Virus record (IMG/VR): IMGVR_UViG_3300013114_000447
Span: 1-64,000 of that record
From: a virus
Direction: 5' to 3' (one strand)
DNA length: 64,000 bases
The translations under genes and the position numbers were made by a program. The notes under the pieces were generated by a model, which saw only the letters and a program-made list of their open reading frames with translations, made no database searches and was not told the origin of the DNA. Positions 1 through 7,073 of the stretch are shown piece by piece (position 1 is the first letter of the stretch; the number at the start of each line of letters is the position of its first letter).

Positions 1-1041
1 GATTACAAGTTTCCCGTGCTGGTGCGCGGTAGGCATGGCGTCGGCAAATCCGAGGTAGTGTATCAGATTGCTGCTGATCGCAACCTTCCGATTGTCGAGC
101 GTCGTGCAAGCCAGATGACAGAGGGTGACTTGCTTGGTCTTCCCGATACCTGTGACACCGCTATCAGTGGGCGCAAGGCTACCACGTGGAACGCTCCAGA
201 TTGGCTTGTGACGGCTTGTGAGCAACCCGTGGTACTCTTCCTCGATGAAGTGGACCGGGCAACGATGGAAGTCCGTCAGGGACTCTTTGAGTTGACCGAC
301 AGTCGCAAGATCAACGGCTGGAAGCTGCACCCCGAAACCCTCATTGTCGCCGCTGTCAACGGTGGCGAGCATGGCGCACAATATCAGGTAGGAGAAATGG
401 ACCCTGCCGAGTTGGATCGCTGGACCGTGTTCGATGTCGAGCCTTCCGTAGAAGACTGGCTCACCTGGGGCAAGGACAATGTTAATGAAGTGCTGTGGGA
501 CTTCGTGAACCACAACCGTCAACACCTTGAGCATCAGGGCGAGCATGAGCCGAACAAAGTTTATCCTTCTCGCCGTAGCTGGAAGCGGTTTAATGATACC
601 GCTGTTCCCACTGGCGCGTTTACCGAGGATGGACAGAACGGCGAGTTGCTGTATCAGCTTGCAACCGCCTTTGTCGGCTTTGAAGCCGCTGTAGCACTTA
701 AGGACTTCGTTGAGAAGTATGAGTGGCAAGTGACGGTAGAGGATCTGCTTGACAACGGACAGATCGAGCGCACCGAGAAGTGGGGCATCAATGACCATGC
801 TGCGATGATCGAGAAGCTGGACGCCTCCGGTGTCCTGGCTGAAACGCTCAACGAGACACAGGTTAGTAACCTTGCCACCTATTTCGTCTCGCTGCCCTCG
901 GAAGTGGCCATGAAGTTGTGGACCGTCCTGGGAGACACCGACAACATTGAAAATGTCGTAGCACTCCACAAGGCAGAATCGGCCTCTGGACAGAAGGTTA
1001 GTGAACACCTTGTGGAAATCCTGGGAGGCTCCCAGGAGTGA
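1..1041 (+). CDS. MoxR-type AAA+ ATPase, 5' end outside window
   Basis: This is an AAA+ ATPase of the MoxR type, which usually works as a chaperone or remodeller together with a VWA-domain partner. The frame is open from base 1 and the Walker A motif (GRHGVGKS) lies only about ten residues in, so the true start is upstream and the gene is truncated by the window edge. Walker B (VLFLDEVDRA) is near visible residue 77. The gene overlaps the next one by 4 bases. The metallopeptidase/VWA gene at 1324 is the expected partner. The assignment to the MoxR class is firm; its target in the phage cycle is unknown. Confidence 0.85.
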   Translation, partial: DYKFPVLVRGRHGVGKSEVVYQIAADRNLPIVERRASQMTEGDLLGLPDTCDTAISGRKATTWNAPDWLVTACEQPVVLFLDEVDRATMEVRQGLFELTDSRKINGWKLHPETLIVAAVNGGEHGAQYQVGEMDPAELDRWTVFDVEPSVEDWLTWGKDNVNEVLWDFVNHNRQHLEHQGEHEPNKVYPSRRSWKRFNDTAVPTGAFTEDGQNGELLYQLATAFVGFEAAVALKDFVEKYEWQVTVEDLLDNGQIERTEKWGINDHAAMIEKLDASGVLAETLNETQVSNLATYFVSLPSEVAMKLWTVLGDTDNIENVVALHKAESASGQKVSEHLVEILGGSQE

Positions 1042-1247
1042 GGATCTTGAAGGCTGGCGACCTACTAATCAGGGAGCGCGATAAGCGCCCCTGTATCGTC
1101 TTGGAGGTCCAAGAGAGTACGAAACCCCAGTGGGGCACCCTGGACGCCAGCAGACGGCGATACAGGCTCTTTGAGAGCCATTCTGGAGTGTCCCGCTGGG
1201 TAGTCGATACCGAGGTTGCCGTCAAATACACCCTAACAACCGATTGA
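1038..1247 (+). CDS. Small beta-barrel 'GDLL' protein (69 aa)
   Basis: This small hypothetical protein starts with GTG overlapping the stop of the ATPase gene. It opens with MRILKAGDLLIRERDKRP followed by a CIVLEV strand. This is the first member in the window of a repeated family of one-domain, beta-rich proteins with an early GD[LI][LIV] motif and a following [GP]-x-[IV]-V strand, reminiscent of SH3/KOW-like barrels. Its stop codon lies inside the first TTGACA of the downstream promoter. Function is unknown. Confidence 0.65.
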   Translation: MRILKAGDLLIRERDKRPCIVLEVQESTKPQWGTLDASRRRYRLFESHSGVSRWVVDTEVAVKYTLTTD

Positions 1248-1298
1248 CATTCACTTGACAACTTTTCCCTGGACAAACCTACGTACCCATGCTATATT
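1244..1298 (+). promoter_or_regulatory. Sigma70-like promoter with triple TTGACA-type array
   Basis: The core promoter is TGGACA (1270-1275), a 17-base spacer and TATATT (1293-1298). Two further perfect TTGACA hexamers lie upstream at 1244 and 1255. Hexamer starts are offset by 11 and 15 bases. The same layout recurs at 2577 and 4032. A purine-rich Shine-Dalgarno (AAGGAAAG) precedes the ATG at 1324. Confidence 0.75.
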
Positions 1299-1323
1299 GT
1301 ATGTGTAGAAAGGAAAGAACCCT

Positions 1324-2580
1324 ATGAGCGACGACAAACCCACTCCCTTTGACTTGAACAAGCACACGGCGCGCCTGCTTATGCGCGAGCCGTTTTTCGC
1401 TGGGCTGTCTCGGCGGATCGACAAGACCCCGACGACTGAGATCCCGACTGCCGGTGTTCGCATTAATCCCGAACGGGCACAGTTTGAGTTGATGTATAAC
1501 CCTGACTTCATGGCGAGCCTTAGCGACAAGCACCGACTTGCGATCTTGAAGCATGAGTTTTACCATATCATCTTTGAGCATGTGACACACCGCAAGCCTG
1601 CCGATGGCATTAGCCGCCTGGACAACATTGCGATGGATCTGGCAATCAACGGCTTGCCCGACATGAAGACTAACCTTCCCAACGATGCCGAGCCAGGACC
1701 ACCGACCGGATCGGCTGGTGAGCCCATGAAGGCATGCATCCCCGGAGAAGGGCCATTCGCTCACTTGCCTTGTGAGAAGTCCTATGAGTGGTACAAGGCA
1801 GCACTCCAAGACATGCAGAAAGAGAAGCCAGAAGGCGAGCCAGGGGAGCCAGGACAAGGCGAGCCCGGTGATGGCGATCCCTTCGGCGGCATGGATGCGC
1901 TGGACGATCACGGCGAGTTTGGCGAGGGTCAAGGCACCGCAGACGAGATCGCTAAGGAACGTCTGAAGGAAGCGGTAAAGCAGGCAGCAGAGGAAGCCGA
2001 GAAGGCTAATAACTGGGGCACTGTTTCAGGAAACACCCGGCGCGACATTATGGATCGCATCGCTACTAAGGTTGACTGGCGCAAGGTGTTGCGTTATTTC
2101 GTGAAGACCACGCAACGCTCCGACAAGACCAGCACGCCGAGGAAACTGAACCGCAGATTTCCACGCATCCACGCAGGAAAGCGCGTCCGTCGTCACGCTC
2201 GCATTGCTATCAGCATCGACCAGTCTGGATCGGTGGATGATAAAATGCTTCAAGCGTTCTTCTCCGAGTTGAACAAGTTGGCCGAGATTGCCGAGTTTAC
2301 TGTTATCCCATTCGATTCAGTAGTGGGCGAGGATAAGATTTATGTATGGAAGAAGGGTGCAACCCGCAGAACCGAGCGCGTTATGTGCGGCGGGACTTGC
2401 TTTAATGCTCCAACCAAGTACGTGAACGAACACGGATTCGATGGACATATTATCCTTACTGACCTGATGGCACCTAAGCCGATGGCGAGCAAGTGTCAAC
2501 GCATGTGGATGACGACTAAGGCATACGCGGCGCGTCCCTACTTCCAGACTAACGAGCGAGTCATCGCAATCGACAGTTGA
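1324..2580 (+). CDS. Putative metallopeptidase with C-terminal VWA-like domain (DUF2201-like)
   Basis: This 418-aa protein combines an N-terminal zincin-like segment with HEFYH at residues 77-81 (HExxH) and a C-terminal VWA-like domain with the MIDAS motif DQSGS at residues 299-303, followed by GGTCF and a TDL aspartate. The middle is a low-complexity Gly/Glu/Pro stretch (about residues 155-200). This architecture matches the VWA-like metallopeptidase family usually encoded beside MoxR ATPases, as here. The ATPase probably remodels or loads the VWA protein on its target. The gene has its own strong promoter. Substrate and role in infection are not known. Confidence 0.8.
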   Translation: MSDDKPTPFDLNKHTARLLMREPFFAGLSRRIDKTPTTEIPTAGVRINPERAQFELMYNPDFMASLSDKHRLAILKHEFYHIIFEHVTHRKPADGISRLDNIAMDLAINGLPDMKTNLPNDAEPGPPTGSAGEPMKACIPGEGPFAHLPCEKSYEWYKAALQDMQKEKPEGEPGEPGQGEPGDGDPFGGMDALDDHGEFGEGQGTADEIAKERLKEAVKQAAEEAEKANNWGTVSGNTRRDIMDRIATKVDWRKVLRYFVKTTQRSDKTSTPRKLNRRFPRIHAGKRVRRHARIAISIDQSGSVDDKMLQAFFSELNKLAEIAEFTVIPFDSVVGEDKIYVWKKGATRRTERVMCGGTCFNAPTKYVNEHGFDGHIILTDLMAPKPMASKCQRMWMTTKAYAARPYFQTNERVIAIDS

Positions 2581-2630
2581 CAAGCACTTGACATTTCGGG
2601 GTAGACAACCTGCCCCGAATATGTTATATT
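2577..2630 (+). promoter_or_regulatory. Sigma70-like promoter with triple TTGACA-type array (second copy)
   Basis: TTGACA hexamers start at 2577 and 2588. The presumed -35 TAGACA is at 2602-2607, followed by a 17-base spacer and TATATT at 2625-2630. Offsets are 11 and 14 bases. The upstream gene's TGA stop is embedded in the first hexamer. Confidence 0.75.
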
Positions 2631-2658
2631 GCTATATACAAACAGGAGATCCCTACTT

Positions 2659-3468
2659 ATGGCTCGCACAACCTACGCCGACCGCTTGAAAGCCCTTATC
2701 ACCAACCCCGCTATGTCTGCGCGTGACTGCCAGTTTGCAAGCAGCTTGCTTGCCTACTACGTCAAGCGCAAGTCGCTGACCAGTGGCCGCGCTCGCTGTG
2801 TGCGCGAGCTTGAGGCACGGTACAGCGCCGAGGCAGTAGCCGAGCGTGCAGCCCGCACCGCACCGCTAACGGCTCGATTGCAGGCGCTCACTGCCCGTGT
2901 GACCGAGGGTTCATGGGCTGGCGGGTTCGTGGAGTCTTTGACCGAGCAAGTGGCGTCAGGACGCAACCTAAGCCCACGCCAGATCGAGATCCTGGAGAAG
3001 ATCGAGAGCGAGCATAGCGACGAGGCTATTAATGCTGCCGCTTCCTGGGATGCCGACTTCTCCGATGACATGCGCGACCGGCTGACCGTTGCGGCACGTT
3101 ATTATCGTCGCACTGGCTACTTTACTAACCTTGTGGATCGTGCGTTGACCCCTGATGGCCAACCGACCGCATTTATTCCGACTGAAAAGCAGTATCGGAA
3201 GGTCACCGAAAACAAGTATGCACAGAAGGTATTGACCGCGCACTATGACGCGCCAAAGTACGCCACTGGCTCGATGGTGCAACTGCGCCCGAGTTGCGGC
3301 TATCTCGCACGTTCCAAAGCAGGCGACAAGCCCTGTGTCGTTATCTCGACCACGGAGCCCATCGTGAGCGCGTGCAAGGGTGCAAAGATGTATCGGATCT
3401 TGCCCATCGGATCCGCAACTATGATCACAATCGAGGAGCGTCACATTAAGAAGGCGCGAGGAGTATAA
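2659..3468 (+). CDS. Hypothetical protein with C-terminal beta-barrel segment (269 aa)
   Basis: I do not recognise the family. The chosen ATG at 2659 follows an AGGAG ribosome site and lies downstream of the -10 box; an in-frame codon at 2629 would lie inside the promoter. The protein is Arg/Ala-rich and mostly helical, with a repeat-like feel (an N-terminal Ala-rich block and LSPRQIEILEKIESEH near residue 110). The last ~70 residues (from KYATGSMVQLRP) look beta-rich like the small 'GDLV' proteins nearby. It may be a nucleic-acid-binding early protein, but this is a guess. Confidence 0.65.
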   Translation: MARTTYADRLKALITNPAMSARDCQFASSLLAYYVKRKSLTSGRARCVRELEARYSAEAVAERAARTAPLTARLQALTARVTEGSWAGGFVESLTEQVASGRNLSPRQIEILEKIESEHSDEAINAAASWDADFSDDMRDRLTVAARYYRRTGYFTNLVDRALTPDGQPTAFIPTEKQYRKVTENKYAQKVLTAHYDAPKYATGSMVQLRPSCGYLARSKAGDKPCVVISTTEPIVSACKGAKMYRILPIGSATMITIEERHIKKARGV

Positions 3469-3470
3469 AC

Positions 3471-3776
3471 ATGAAGAGAATCCTAACCAACAGTAAAGTG
3501 ATCGAGGCATGGCAGCGCGGAGAACGCGCCGCTAACCATCGTGGCACACTTCAATGTTACAGTGATGGCACGCTGTATAGCTACAACCTGCATATCGGCC
3601 AGCGCACACCGTCAGGAGTGTGCATTGTGGGCGATTACACGGCTCCTGGCGGGGGGTTCAAGTCAGTGACTACCTCGTGCCATGTCGGACGCGCCAAGCG
3701 CGTTCCTGGGGTCACTGTGATGCACCCGCTTGTGTGGGTCGATTCTCCGTTGAGTAACGAGGAAATCCCATTCTAA
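3471..3776 (+). CDS. Conserved phage hypothetical (101 aa, 'DGTLYSYNLHIG' family)
   Basis: A small basic protein starting two bases after the upstream stop. The core SDGTLYSYNLHIGQRTPSG and a later TTSCHVGRAKRV stretch resemble a protein repeatedly found in phages that reads like a compact beta fold with a conserved His. No biochemical function is known to me. It sits in the operon started by the promoter at 2577. Confidence 0.6.
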   Translation: MKRILTNSKVIEAWQRGERAANHRGTLQCYSDGTLYSYNLHIGQRTPSGVCIVGDYTAPGGGFKSVTTSCHVGRAKRVPGVTVMHPLVWVDSPLSNEEIPF

Positions 3777-3789
3777 CCCGAGACAGATT

Positions 3790-4035
3790 ATGGAAGACAA
3801 CAATATCATTAACCTTGTCGAAATCCTTGAGGAGAAGGAAAGACAGAAAGAGAGAGAAGAAGAAATGGAAAAGGCCGAGCTACGCGATCAACTGCAATGG
3901 GTGTTGCAGAAACTCCATGAGAAGAACATCACCTATCGAGCAGAAGACGAAGAAGAAATAGGGTTTGATGCTTATGAGCGAGTTCCTAAACGTAACTGGT
4001 TCCAGCGTTTTCTGGACCGCTTTCGATACGATTGA
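3790..4035 (+). CDS. Highly charged helical protein (81 aa)
   Basis: This protein is Glu/Lys/Arg-rich, with an almost continuous predicted helix or coiled coil at residues 8-60 and an aromatic basic tail (RNWFQRFLDRFRYD) that could be amphipathic. No family is recognised. The stop codon falls within the TTGACA array of the following promoter. Confidence 0.55.
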   Translation: MEDNNIINLVEILEEKERQKEREEEMEKAELRDQLQWVLQKLHEKNITYRAEDEEEIGFDAYERVPKRNWFQRFLDRFRYD

Positions 4036-4086
4036 CACACACTTGACAACCTAAACCTTGACAGTCACCCCGAAAAGTGCTATATT
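4032..4086 (+). promoter_or_regulatory. Consensus sigma70 promoter with triple TTGACA array (third copy)
   Basis: Perfect TTGACA hexamers start at 4032, 4043 and 4058 (offsets 11 and 15). The last one is a perfect -35 placed 17 bases from TATATT at 4081-4086. This is the best of the three copies. It should drive the short-gene operon from 4110. Confidence 0.8.
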
Positions 4087-4109
4087 GTATGCATACAACG
4101 GAGAGAACT

Positions 4110-4301
4110 ATGACCACTTTGCCCCTTGAATCCGCCGCATATGCCTGTGAGGGCGTTATTACCGCTGTCGCAGTCCTGTCGCAAGTGCTGGAAGTCCAGC
4201 GCGTTGCGCCTGAAGACCCGCAGACCCCTGACGCAGTTAATCTGCTGTTGGAAGCCTATGCACTCGCATGCGTTGGTAGCGGCTGCGTAGCGGAGGCTTA
4301 G
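4110..4301 (+). CDS. Small Ala/Val-rich hypothetical (63 aa)
   Basis: The start at 4110 follows a GGAGAG ribosome site just downstream of the promoter; earlier in-frame codons fall in the -10 region. The product is neutral to acidic and hydrophobic, probably two amphipathic helices (ACEGVITAVAVLSQVLEV and AVNLLLEAYALACV). It is not clearly membrane-spanning. No family is recognised. Confidence 0.5.
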   Translation: MTTLPLESAAYACEGVITAVAVLSQVLEVQRVAPEDPQTPDAVNLLLEAYALACVGSGCVAEA

Positions 4302-4302
4302 A

Positions 4303-4548
4303 ATGACTATTAAAGTTGTACGCGAGAACCGCAACCCCCGAGATCATCAGATCCGAGTGGGTGATCTGATTCGGATCGTTAATCACGATCCAACAATGTC
4401 GATCCCCCTGGCGGCTGTCCCGCACACTCTCGGCCTTGTCACAGAAATGGGAGAACCGGCGACGTGCCCCGACTACGTGATCGCTGTCTTCCCGCACCTG
4501 GGCGAGACAGTCGTATACGAAGACGAATGGGAAGTGATTAGTGTTTGA
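4303..4548 (+). CDS. Small beta-barrel 'GDLI' protein (81 aa)
   Basis: The protein contains RVGDLIRIVNHDP followed by TLGLVTEMG and a closing EDEWEVISV, which is the signature order of the GDL family in this window. It starts two bases after the preceding stop and overlaps the next gene by 8 bases, so translation is probably coupled. Function is unknown. Confidence 0.65.
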   Translation: MTIKVVRENRNPRDHQIRVGDLIRIVNHDPTMSIPLAAVPHTLGLVTEMGEPATCPDYVIAVFPHLGETVVYEDEWEVISV

Positions 4549-4780
4549 CGTGGGAACCATTGTATCAGTTATTTCGACCGACCAGCCACTTAAAGGGATC
4601 GTCGTGCCGAATGGTTTTGATCCACCCGTGCATATCAACGCGGATCTTAAGACTCCGCCCTATCCGTGGGATGATCTTCCCGGTGTATCAATGGTGCTGA
4701 TTACAAGTAGCGGAGAGTATCAAGGAAAAGTGTATCCCTTTCAGAAGCATCAACTGGAGATTATAAGTGACTCAAGTTAA
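4541..4780 (+). CDS. Small beta-barrel family protein (79 aa)
   Basis: GTG start overlapping the preceding gene. The sequence MFDVGTIVSVISTDQPLKGIVV and the ending HQLEIISDSS fit the same small barrel plan as the neighbours. It overlaps the next gene by 14 bases. Function is unknown. Confidence 0.6.
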   Translation: MFDVGTIVSVISTDQPLKGIVVPNGFDPPVHINADLKTPPYPWDDLPGVSMVLITSSGEYQGKVYPFQKHQLEIISDSS

Positions 4781-5078
4781 AGTCAGTATCCCGCCCGCGC
4801 TGTTCACAGCCCCGAGCGGTCAACGCTATGCGGTTGCAGGCTCACAGTGGATTCGTGTGCCCCTGGACACGACTCACGCGACCCTTGACCAGTTTGTGAG
4901 CTACTCGCCGCCAGAAGTCCAGCAGGACGACAATAATGGATCGTGGCAAGTGCAAGGCTCCAAGGGCAACACTTATACTGTGCGCGTTCGCGCCGGTCAG
5001 TGGTTCTGCTCCTGTCCTGGCTATGGCTTTCGGCGCAAGTGCCGACACATCGAGGAGACAAGAAATGCAAATCGGTGA
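4767..5078 (+). CDS. SWIM zinc-finger protein (103 aa)
   Basis: The C-terminal part (YTVRVRAGQWFCSCPGYGFR, then RKCRHIEE) contains a CxC-x(n)-CxH pattern, the SWIM zinc-finger signature associated with DNA, RNA or protein binding. The N-terminal ~50 residues carry no recognised domain. Translation starts at GTG within the preceding gene, and the next gene starts within this one, so the genes are strongly coupled. A stand-alone SWIM protein in a phage early operon suggests a nucleic-acid-binding regulator (inference). Confidence 0.7.
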   Translation: MTQVKVSIPPALFTAPSGQRYAVAGSQWIRVPLDTTHATLDQFVSYSPPEVQQDDNNGSWQVQGSKGNTYTVRVRAGQWFCSCPGYGFRRKCRHIEETRNANR

Positions 5079-5274
5079 TTTGATTCGTTTTGTTAATACG
5101 GGTTGTCATGGCGTGGTTCTGTCCGTCCGTCCGTCCCGCCACCACATCGATCCCGACTGGATTTATGTCTTGTGCGGTCCTGATGCTGATGGCCACCGGG
5201 CAACAGGCGAACCTACGGCTTTTCCCAGGGACTACCTCGCAAGAGTGTCGGAGGTTATAAATGCAAGTCGGTGA
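5065..5274 (+). CDS. Small beta-barrel 'GDLI' protein (69 aa)
   Basis: The ATG at 5065 follows GAGGAGAC and starts MQIGDLIRFVNTGCHGVVLSV, closely matching the next two genes (MQVGDLVVF, MKIGDLITF). Longer in-frame extensions upstream are unlikely because they run antisense to the ribosome site and lack a better start. It is a family member of unknown function with a 14-base overlap on each side. Confidence 0.65.
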   Translation: MQIGDLIRFVNTGCHGVVLSVRPSRHHIDPDWIYVLCGPDADGHRATGEPTAFPRDYLARVSEVINASR

Positions 5275-5449
5275 TCTCGTAGTGTTTAGGGATGACCGGG
5301 TGCCTGGAGTGATTGTAGCAGAAAGGCGCGACGATCCGCTCCCCAAGAAACTCCGTGTGGGTGTATTGTGGATCGATTGTAATGATGTGTCGTGGGAGCC
5401 AATCCAATACTTGCGAGTGATAAGCGAGACAGATAATGAAAATCGGTGA
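5261..5449 (+). CDS. Small beta-barrel 'GDLV' protein (62 aa)
   Basis: Begins MQVGDLVVFRDDRVPGVIVAE and closes with a hydrophobic LRVISETDN strand. It is paralogous to the flanking genes, with the same gene-to-gene overlap. This tandem trio (5065, 5261, 5436) is the clearest duplication series of the family. Confidence 0.65.
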   Translation: MQVGDLVVFRDDRVPGVIVAERRDDPLPKKLRVGVLWIDCNDVSWEPIQYLRVISETDNENR

Positions 5450-5618
5450 TCTAATAACATTTCAGATTGACTATGATTCAGAGTGTATTGAAGATATAGG
5501 GATTGTCACAGAAATAGAACCGACTCTTGGTTATGCCATAATCGCATGGCCGTGGGGACAGGGGCGACACCGCACATGCGGGTTGCATATATTAAGCGAG
5601 AACGGAGAACAAGAATGA
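5436..5618 (+). CDS. Small beta-barrel 'GDLI' protein (60 aa)
   Basis: Begins MKIGDLITFQIDYDSECI, then DIGIVTEIEPTLGYAIIAWPWG and LHILSENGEQE. The order (GD motif, G-x-V strand, W-containing strand, LxILS end) defines the family. Its 3' end overlaps a 33-aa membrane micro-ORF. Confidence 0.65.
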   Translation: MKIGDLITFQIDYDSECIEDIGIVTEIEPTLGYAIIAWPWGQGRHRTCGLHILSENGEQE

Positions 5619-5716
5619 ATATGAGAAAAGCATATATTATGATCGCAGTGGATATTGCGCTGTGGATCATTATGTTGGGCTTAACGTGGCATTATGTAAC
5701 ATGCCCGTTGACGTAA
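5615..5716 (+). CDS. Micro membrane protein (33 aa)
   Basis: A short ORF whose ATG overlaps the preceding stop codon. After a basic start (MNMRKAY) it has one continuous hydrophobic helix (IMIAVDIALWIIMLGLTW). The coupling by overlap and the plausible membrane topology support a real gene. Function is unknown; single-helix phage peptides often act on host membrane proteins. Confidence 0.5.
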   Translation: MNMRKAYIMIAVDIALWIIMLGLTWHYVTCPLT

Positions 5717-5730
5717 AAGAGGGAAGAGGA

Positions 5731-6027
5731 ATGTATAAAAGAATCGAATGTAAAGACGGCTTCAGTATGAGCGTTCAAGCAGGACAGGGACACTATTGTG
5801 ATCCCCGTGACGATACTGGCCCATATAATAGTGTTGAGTGTGGATTCCCAAGCGAATACGAAGAGTTGATCATAGCCTACGCAGAGTCAAGGCACGAACC
5901 GACTAAAAGTGTATACGGTTGGGTGCCTGTCGGTGTCGTGACTAATGTAATCGCCAAGCATGGCGGCCTCGTCGGCGGAACAGTGCCTAATGGCGTAGCA
6001 CCACTAAAAGGGGGCGAGAGTGATTAA
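5731..6027 (+). CDS. Conserved phage hypothetical (98 aa, 'FSMSVQAG' family)
   Basis: The ATG at 5731 follows an AGAGGGAAGAGG purine tract and opens MYKRIECKDGFSMSVQAGQG. Conserved-looking elements are the YC/DPRDDTGPY turn, VECGFPSE and YGWVPVGVVTNVIAKHGG. I recall such sequences as a recurrent phage protein of unknown function. An alternative start at 5662 lies inside the micro-ORF and is less likely. Confidence 0.65.
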   Translation: MYKRIECKDGFSMSVQAGQGHYCDPRDDTGPYNSVECGFPSEYEELIIAYAESRHEPTKSVYGWVPVGVVTNVIAKHGGLVGGTVPNGVAPLKGGESD

Positions 6028-6106
6028 AAATATACTATTAGTATTAGGTATCATCATAGTATGGGAACACAGGTATGGTATCATTAAGTTAATAGAAGGT
6101 ATTTGA
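6020..6106 (+). CDS. Micro membrane protein (28 aa)
   Basis: GTG start overlapping the preceding gene. The translation is one hydrophobic helix (IKNILLVLGIIIVWEHRYG) with a short tail. Its TGA stop overlaps the ATG of the next micro-ORF. Supported only by overlap and topology. Confidence 0.4.
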   Translation: MIKNILLVLGIIIVWEHRYGIIKLIEGI

Positions 6107-6186
6107 TGTTTCTGTTTGTCTTTGCTAATGTGGTTATACTTGTATCAATGTGGTACGTAGTGGATCAAAGTGGAGCGTGGTGGTAG
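6106..6186 (+). CDS. Micro membrane protein (26 aa)
   Basis: The ATG overlaps the preceding stop (TGATG). The product MFLFVFANVVILVSMWYVV plus a short acidic tail is a single membrane helix. It belongs to the same run of coupled micro-ORFs. Confidence 0.4.
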   Translation: MFLFVFANVVILVSMWYVVDQSGAWW

Positions 6187-6187
6187 T

Positions 6188-6310
6188 GTGGATGTATGTG
6201 ATATGGATATTTCTATTCTAAATGTATATTTATTTGTGTTGGTTTGCGGTGGTATGTGGTTTAATACTTTATACCCTGCCCGGATCGCGCTGTCAACGGG
6301 TGCGTTTTGA
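6188..6310 (+). CDS. Possible micro membrane protein (40 aa)
   Basis: A GTG-started ORF begins one base after the previous stop and contains a hydrophobic stretch ILNVYLFVLVCGGMWF around residues 10-25. No clear ribosome site is seen, so this is the weakest member of the micro-ORF run. Confidence 0.25.
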   Translation: MDVCDMDISILNVYLFVLVCGGMWFNTLYPARIALSTGAF

Positions 6311-6340
6311 TACGCCCACGCCGTCGCATTAAACCGCATG

Positions 6341-6360
6341 CCGTATACATTCTTATACGG
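6341..6360 (+). other. Perfect 7-bp inverted repeat (hairpin)
   Basis: CCGTATA (6341-6347) and TATACGG (6354-6360) surround a 6-base loop. No T run follows, so it is not a classical terminator. It could be an operator or an RNA hairpin upstream of the gene at 6396. Confidence 0.35.
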
Positions 6361-6395
6361 TGCGCCGGGATTGATGGCCGAGAGAAGAAAACATA

Positions 6396-6527
6396 ATGAT
6401 TAAACGTATCAAGAAAGCAGCGTGCCTATCCCACAGAGTGCTGGGGTATAGTATCTTACTCGCCGCCATATATGCGACAGCGTTGGGTTACATGTATAGT
6501 AACGCCAAGCATGACAAGAAACATTAA
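6396..6527 (+). CDS. Small membrane protein (43 aa)
   Basis: The ATG follows a purine-rich AGAGAAGAAAA tract. The protein has a basic N-terminus (MIKRIKKAACLSHR), a single hydrophobic segment (LGYSILLAAIYATALGYMY) and a basic His/Lys tail, giving an N-in single-pass topology. Unknown function. Confidence 0.5.
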   Translation: MIKRIKKAACLSHRVLGYSILLAAIYATALGYMYSNAKHDKKH

Positions 6528-6829
6528 CCTTTAATATGTGTACGGTCAGCTCACGAACATTAACCTTAGCCGACCTGAGCCAAGCGAGCGCAGCGAGCGA
6601 TTAATGGCCGAGAGTAACAAAAATATATATATAAAACATATATAACAGACAAAGCTTTTACGCGACAGCAGTACCCCCCACCCCCCTCCTACCCGGAATC
6701 TATGTCACACTATAGGAATAGATGTATCAGCCGGGCTAGATCCCTTTTCGATATCGCTAAGAAAAAATCAGAATATTGAGTTTGTTAAAAATGCGCCGGT
6801 AAAAATTTCCCAAACCTACCTACTACAGG
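6528..6829 (+). other. Non-coding gap at composition boundary
   Basis: I see no convincing gene here. It contains the direct repeat GCGAGCG-CA-GCGAGCG (about 6584-6599), a second copy of TGGCCGAGAG (also upstream of 6396), an AT-only stretch (6620-6645) and a C-rich tract at about 6672-6692 that would be G-rich on the minus strand. It separates the GC-rich block from the AT-rich block. It might hold regulatory or origin-like elements, but nothing is decisive. Confidence 0.4.
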
Positions 6830-7072
6830 ATGGAGACTAAAGAAAAGCGCTTTCGATGCCGCATGATGGCCGCAGACTCAAAGTGTCCAAAGTGTGGTTT
6901 CCGAGTACATTGGAGTTGCAACGGAACCAAAGGCTATGCCTACTGCGGACATTCACCCACCGCCACACGTATGTGGATCCCAGGTTCCCCCATAACGTTT
7001 TGTGAGTGGGAAGGCAAGTGTAAGCGCAGACCAGACGGAAGAGTAGAAATATTTTATTTAGAAGAGATATAG
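6830..7072 (+). CDS. Cys-rich putative zinc-binding protein (80 aa)
   Basis: Contains CPKCGFRVHWSC followed by YCGHS and later FCEWEGKC. The paired Cys suggest one or two zinc-binding knuckles. It is basic and small, typical of phage regulatory proteins. The ribosome site is weak (CAGG directly before ATG). No specific family is recognised. Confidence 0.55.
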   Translation: METKEKRFRCRMMAADSKCPKCGFRVHWSCNGTKGYAYCGHSPTATRMWIPGSPITFCEWEGKCKRRPDGRVEIFYLEEI

Positions 7073-7073
7073 C

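Noticed and set aside
6538-6606. A 22-codon ORF (MCTVSSRTL...) in the 6.5-6.8 kb gap
   Set aside because: No ribosome site, no hydrophobic or domain pattern and no overlap with neighbours.
6672-6692. C-rich tract as a G-quadruplex on the minus strand
   Set aside because: It has only three G runs of three or more on the minus strand, so a standard four-run quadruplex is not supported. Kept only as a note in the gap.
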